Below, in pieces: positions 4,582 to 5,307 of a stretch of 5,307 bases of DNA. The position numbers and the translations under genes are program-made. Each line of letters opens with the position of its first letter. Positions within the stretch are counted from its first letter, which is position 1. The stretch spans positions 504-5,810 of the forward strand of contig VBPB01000214.1 of assembly GCA_005893365.1 (NCBI GenBank). The letters run 5' to 3'. The notes beneath the pieces were generated by a model. The model searched no databases, had not been told where the DNA came from, and was given only the letters and a program-made list of their open reading frames with translations. This DNA is from Candidatus Eiseniibacteriota bacterium. Its GTDB lineage: Bacteria; Eisenbacteria; RBG-16-71-46.

Positions 4582-5307
4582 GTGCCAGCGTCGCCGCCCT
4601 ACCGCGCGTGCGGGGTCCCCGGGCCTCGGTCCCGGTCACGGCGGCGCTGCGCGGGCCGGTCGAGGCGTTTTTGGACGAGCTGCGCACCGGCCGACGGCTG
4701 AGCCCGCGCACGGTGGACGCCTACGCGCACGACCTCGGCGACTATCTGGGGTTCGCGGTGCGCTACGCGCTCGGCGACTGGCGCGAGGCGAGCCCGACCT
4801 TCGTGGACGGCTACTTCGCCTCGCTGCTCGAGCGCGGCCGATCCGGCGCGACCGTGGCGCGGCGGCGTTCGGCGCTGCGCGGCTTCCACGGCTACCTCGC
4901 GCGCCAGGGCACGGGCGCTCCCGACCCGATCGGCCAGGTCCCCGCGCCGCGTCGCGAGCACAAGCTGCCGCACGCGCTGGCCCGCGAGGACGTGGAGCGG
5001 CTGCTGGCGCAGCCTAAGGGGGAGGCGCCGCTGGCCCTGCGCGACCGGGCGATGCTCGAGCTGGCCTACGCCAGCGGGCTCAGGGTCTCGGAGCTGCTCG
5101 GCATCGAGACCGCGCACCTGGCGTTCGCCCAGCACACGGTGACGGTGATCGGCAAGCGCGACAAGCAGCGCTTGATCCCGTTCGGCCGGCCGGCCGAGCG
5201 GGCGCTCAAGGCCTGGCTCGCGCGCGGCCGTCCGGCGCTGGCGCGCGACGGGCGGGTGCGCGCCGTGTTCGTCAACGCCCGCGGCGGGCGGCTGAGCCGG
5301 ATGGGAT
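4578..5307 (+). CDS. Tyrosine recombinase XerC/XerD family, 3' end outside window
   Basis: This frame is open from GTG at 4578 to the window end (243 residues). The family resolves chromosome dimers at dif by strand exchange; some members serve other roles. Residues about 27-110 are the SAM-like, four-helix core-binding domain ('VEAFLDELRTGRRLSPRTVDAY' pattern, then 'VARRRSALRGFHGYLARQG'). The linker 'HKLPHALAREDVERLLAQP' leads into the catalytic domain. This has the first catalytic Arg169 in 'YASGLRVSELLGI' and the hairpin Lys193 in 'IGKRDKQRLIPFG', where GKGNKER is usual. The sequence ends in 'VFVNARGGRLSRMG', just before the His-x-x-Arg box, so the remaining catalytic residues, including the nucleophilic Tyr, are not seen. 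'ERALKAWLARGRPAL' leans to XerD, but XerC versus XerD cannot be settled here. The first ~25 residues are a low-complexity extension. The 4-bp overlap with uvrC implies translational coupling. Confidence 0.93.
   Translation, partial: MSASVAALPRVRGPRASVPVTAALRGPVEAFLDELRTGRRLSPRTVDAYAHDLGDYLGFAVRYALGDWREASPTFVDGYFASLLERGRSGATVARRRSALRGFHGYLARQGTGAPDPIGQVPAPRREHKLPHALAREDVERLLAQPKGEAPLALRDRAMLELAYASGLRVSELLGIETAHLAFAQHTVTVIGKRDKQRLIPFGRPAERALKAWLARGRPALARDGRVRAVFVNARGGRLSRMG

Noticed and set aside
4463..5135. Two frames (plus 4463-5017, minus 4599-5135) over the start of the xer gene
   Set aside because: Both are compositional shadows. The frame from GTG 4578 encodes the conserved tyrosine recombinase domains and has a ribosome binding site.

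Overview
The window is very GC-rich (about 70% by eye) bacterial chromosome with densely packed genes. No mobile element, CRISPR array, tRNA or rRNA is visible. It carries an outer-membrane beta-barrel protein and a lipoprotein with an 'NPFDPLNP' motif just after the lipid-modified cysteine, so the host is a diderm. That motif, together with FN3 and NHL-like propeller modules, an S20 starting MPHHKSA and the high GC, fits uncultured FCB-like lineages such as Candidatus Eisenbacteria or Gemmatimonadota. The taxonomic placement is an inference only.

Layout. Positions 1-513 (+) hold the C-terminal part of an outer-membrane beta-barrel protein resembling Omp85/surface-antigen barrels. It meets a leftward gene tail-to-tail across only 27 nt. 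Positions 541-2452 (-) hold three leftward genes that look like one operon: rpsT (ribosomal protein S20), an uncharacterised 142-residue secreted or membrane protein 8 nt downstream, and a 413-residue lipoprotein (FN3 plus beta-propeller) whose start overlaps the preceding gene by 25 bp. Positions 2453-2670 are a divergent control region. It contains a near-consensus sigma70-type promoter for rpsT, a weaker promoter for uvrC, and a 29-nt imperfect dyad between them. Positions 2671-4581 (+) hold uvrC, complete with all expected catalytic residues and four Fe-S-type cysteines. Positions 4578-5307 (+) hold the first two thirds of a XerC/XerD tyrosine recombinase. It overlaps the uvrC stop in a GTGA junction and runs off the window.

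How they work together. uvrC and xer form a translationally coupled genome-maintenance pair (nucleotide excision repair and chromosome dimer resolution). The leftward operon puts two envelope proteins of unknown role behind the promoter and strong ribosome binding site of a ribosomal protein gene. I see no clearly new defence or mobile system. The points most worth a second look are the rpsT-envelope operon, the undescribed 142-residue protein and its lipoprotein partner, and the dyad between the divergent promoters.
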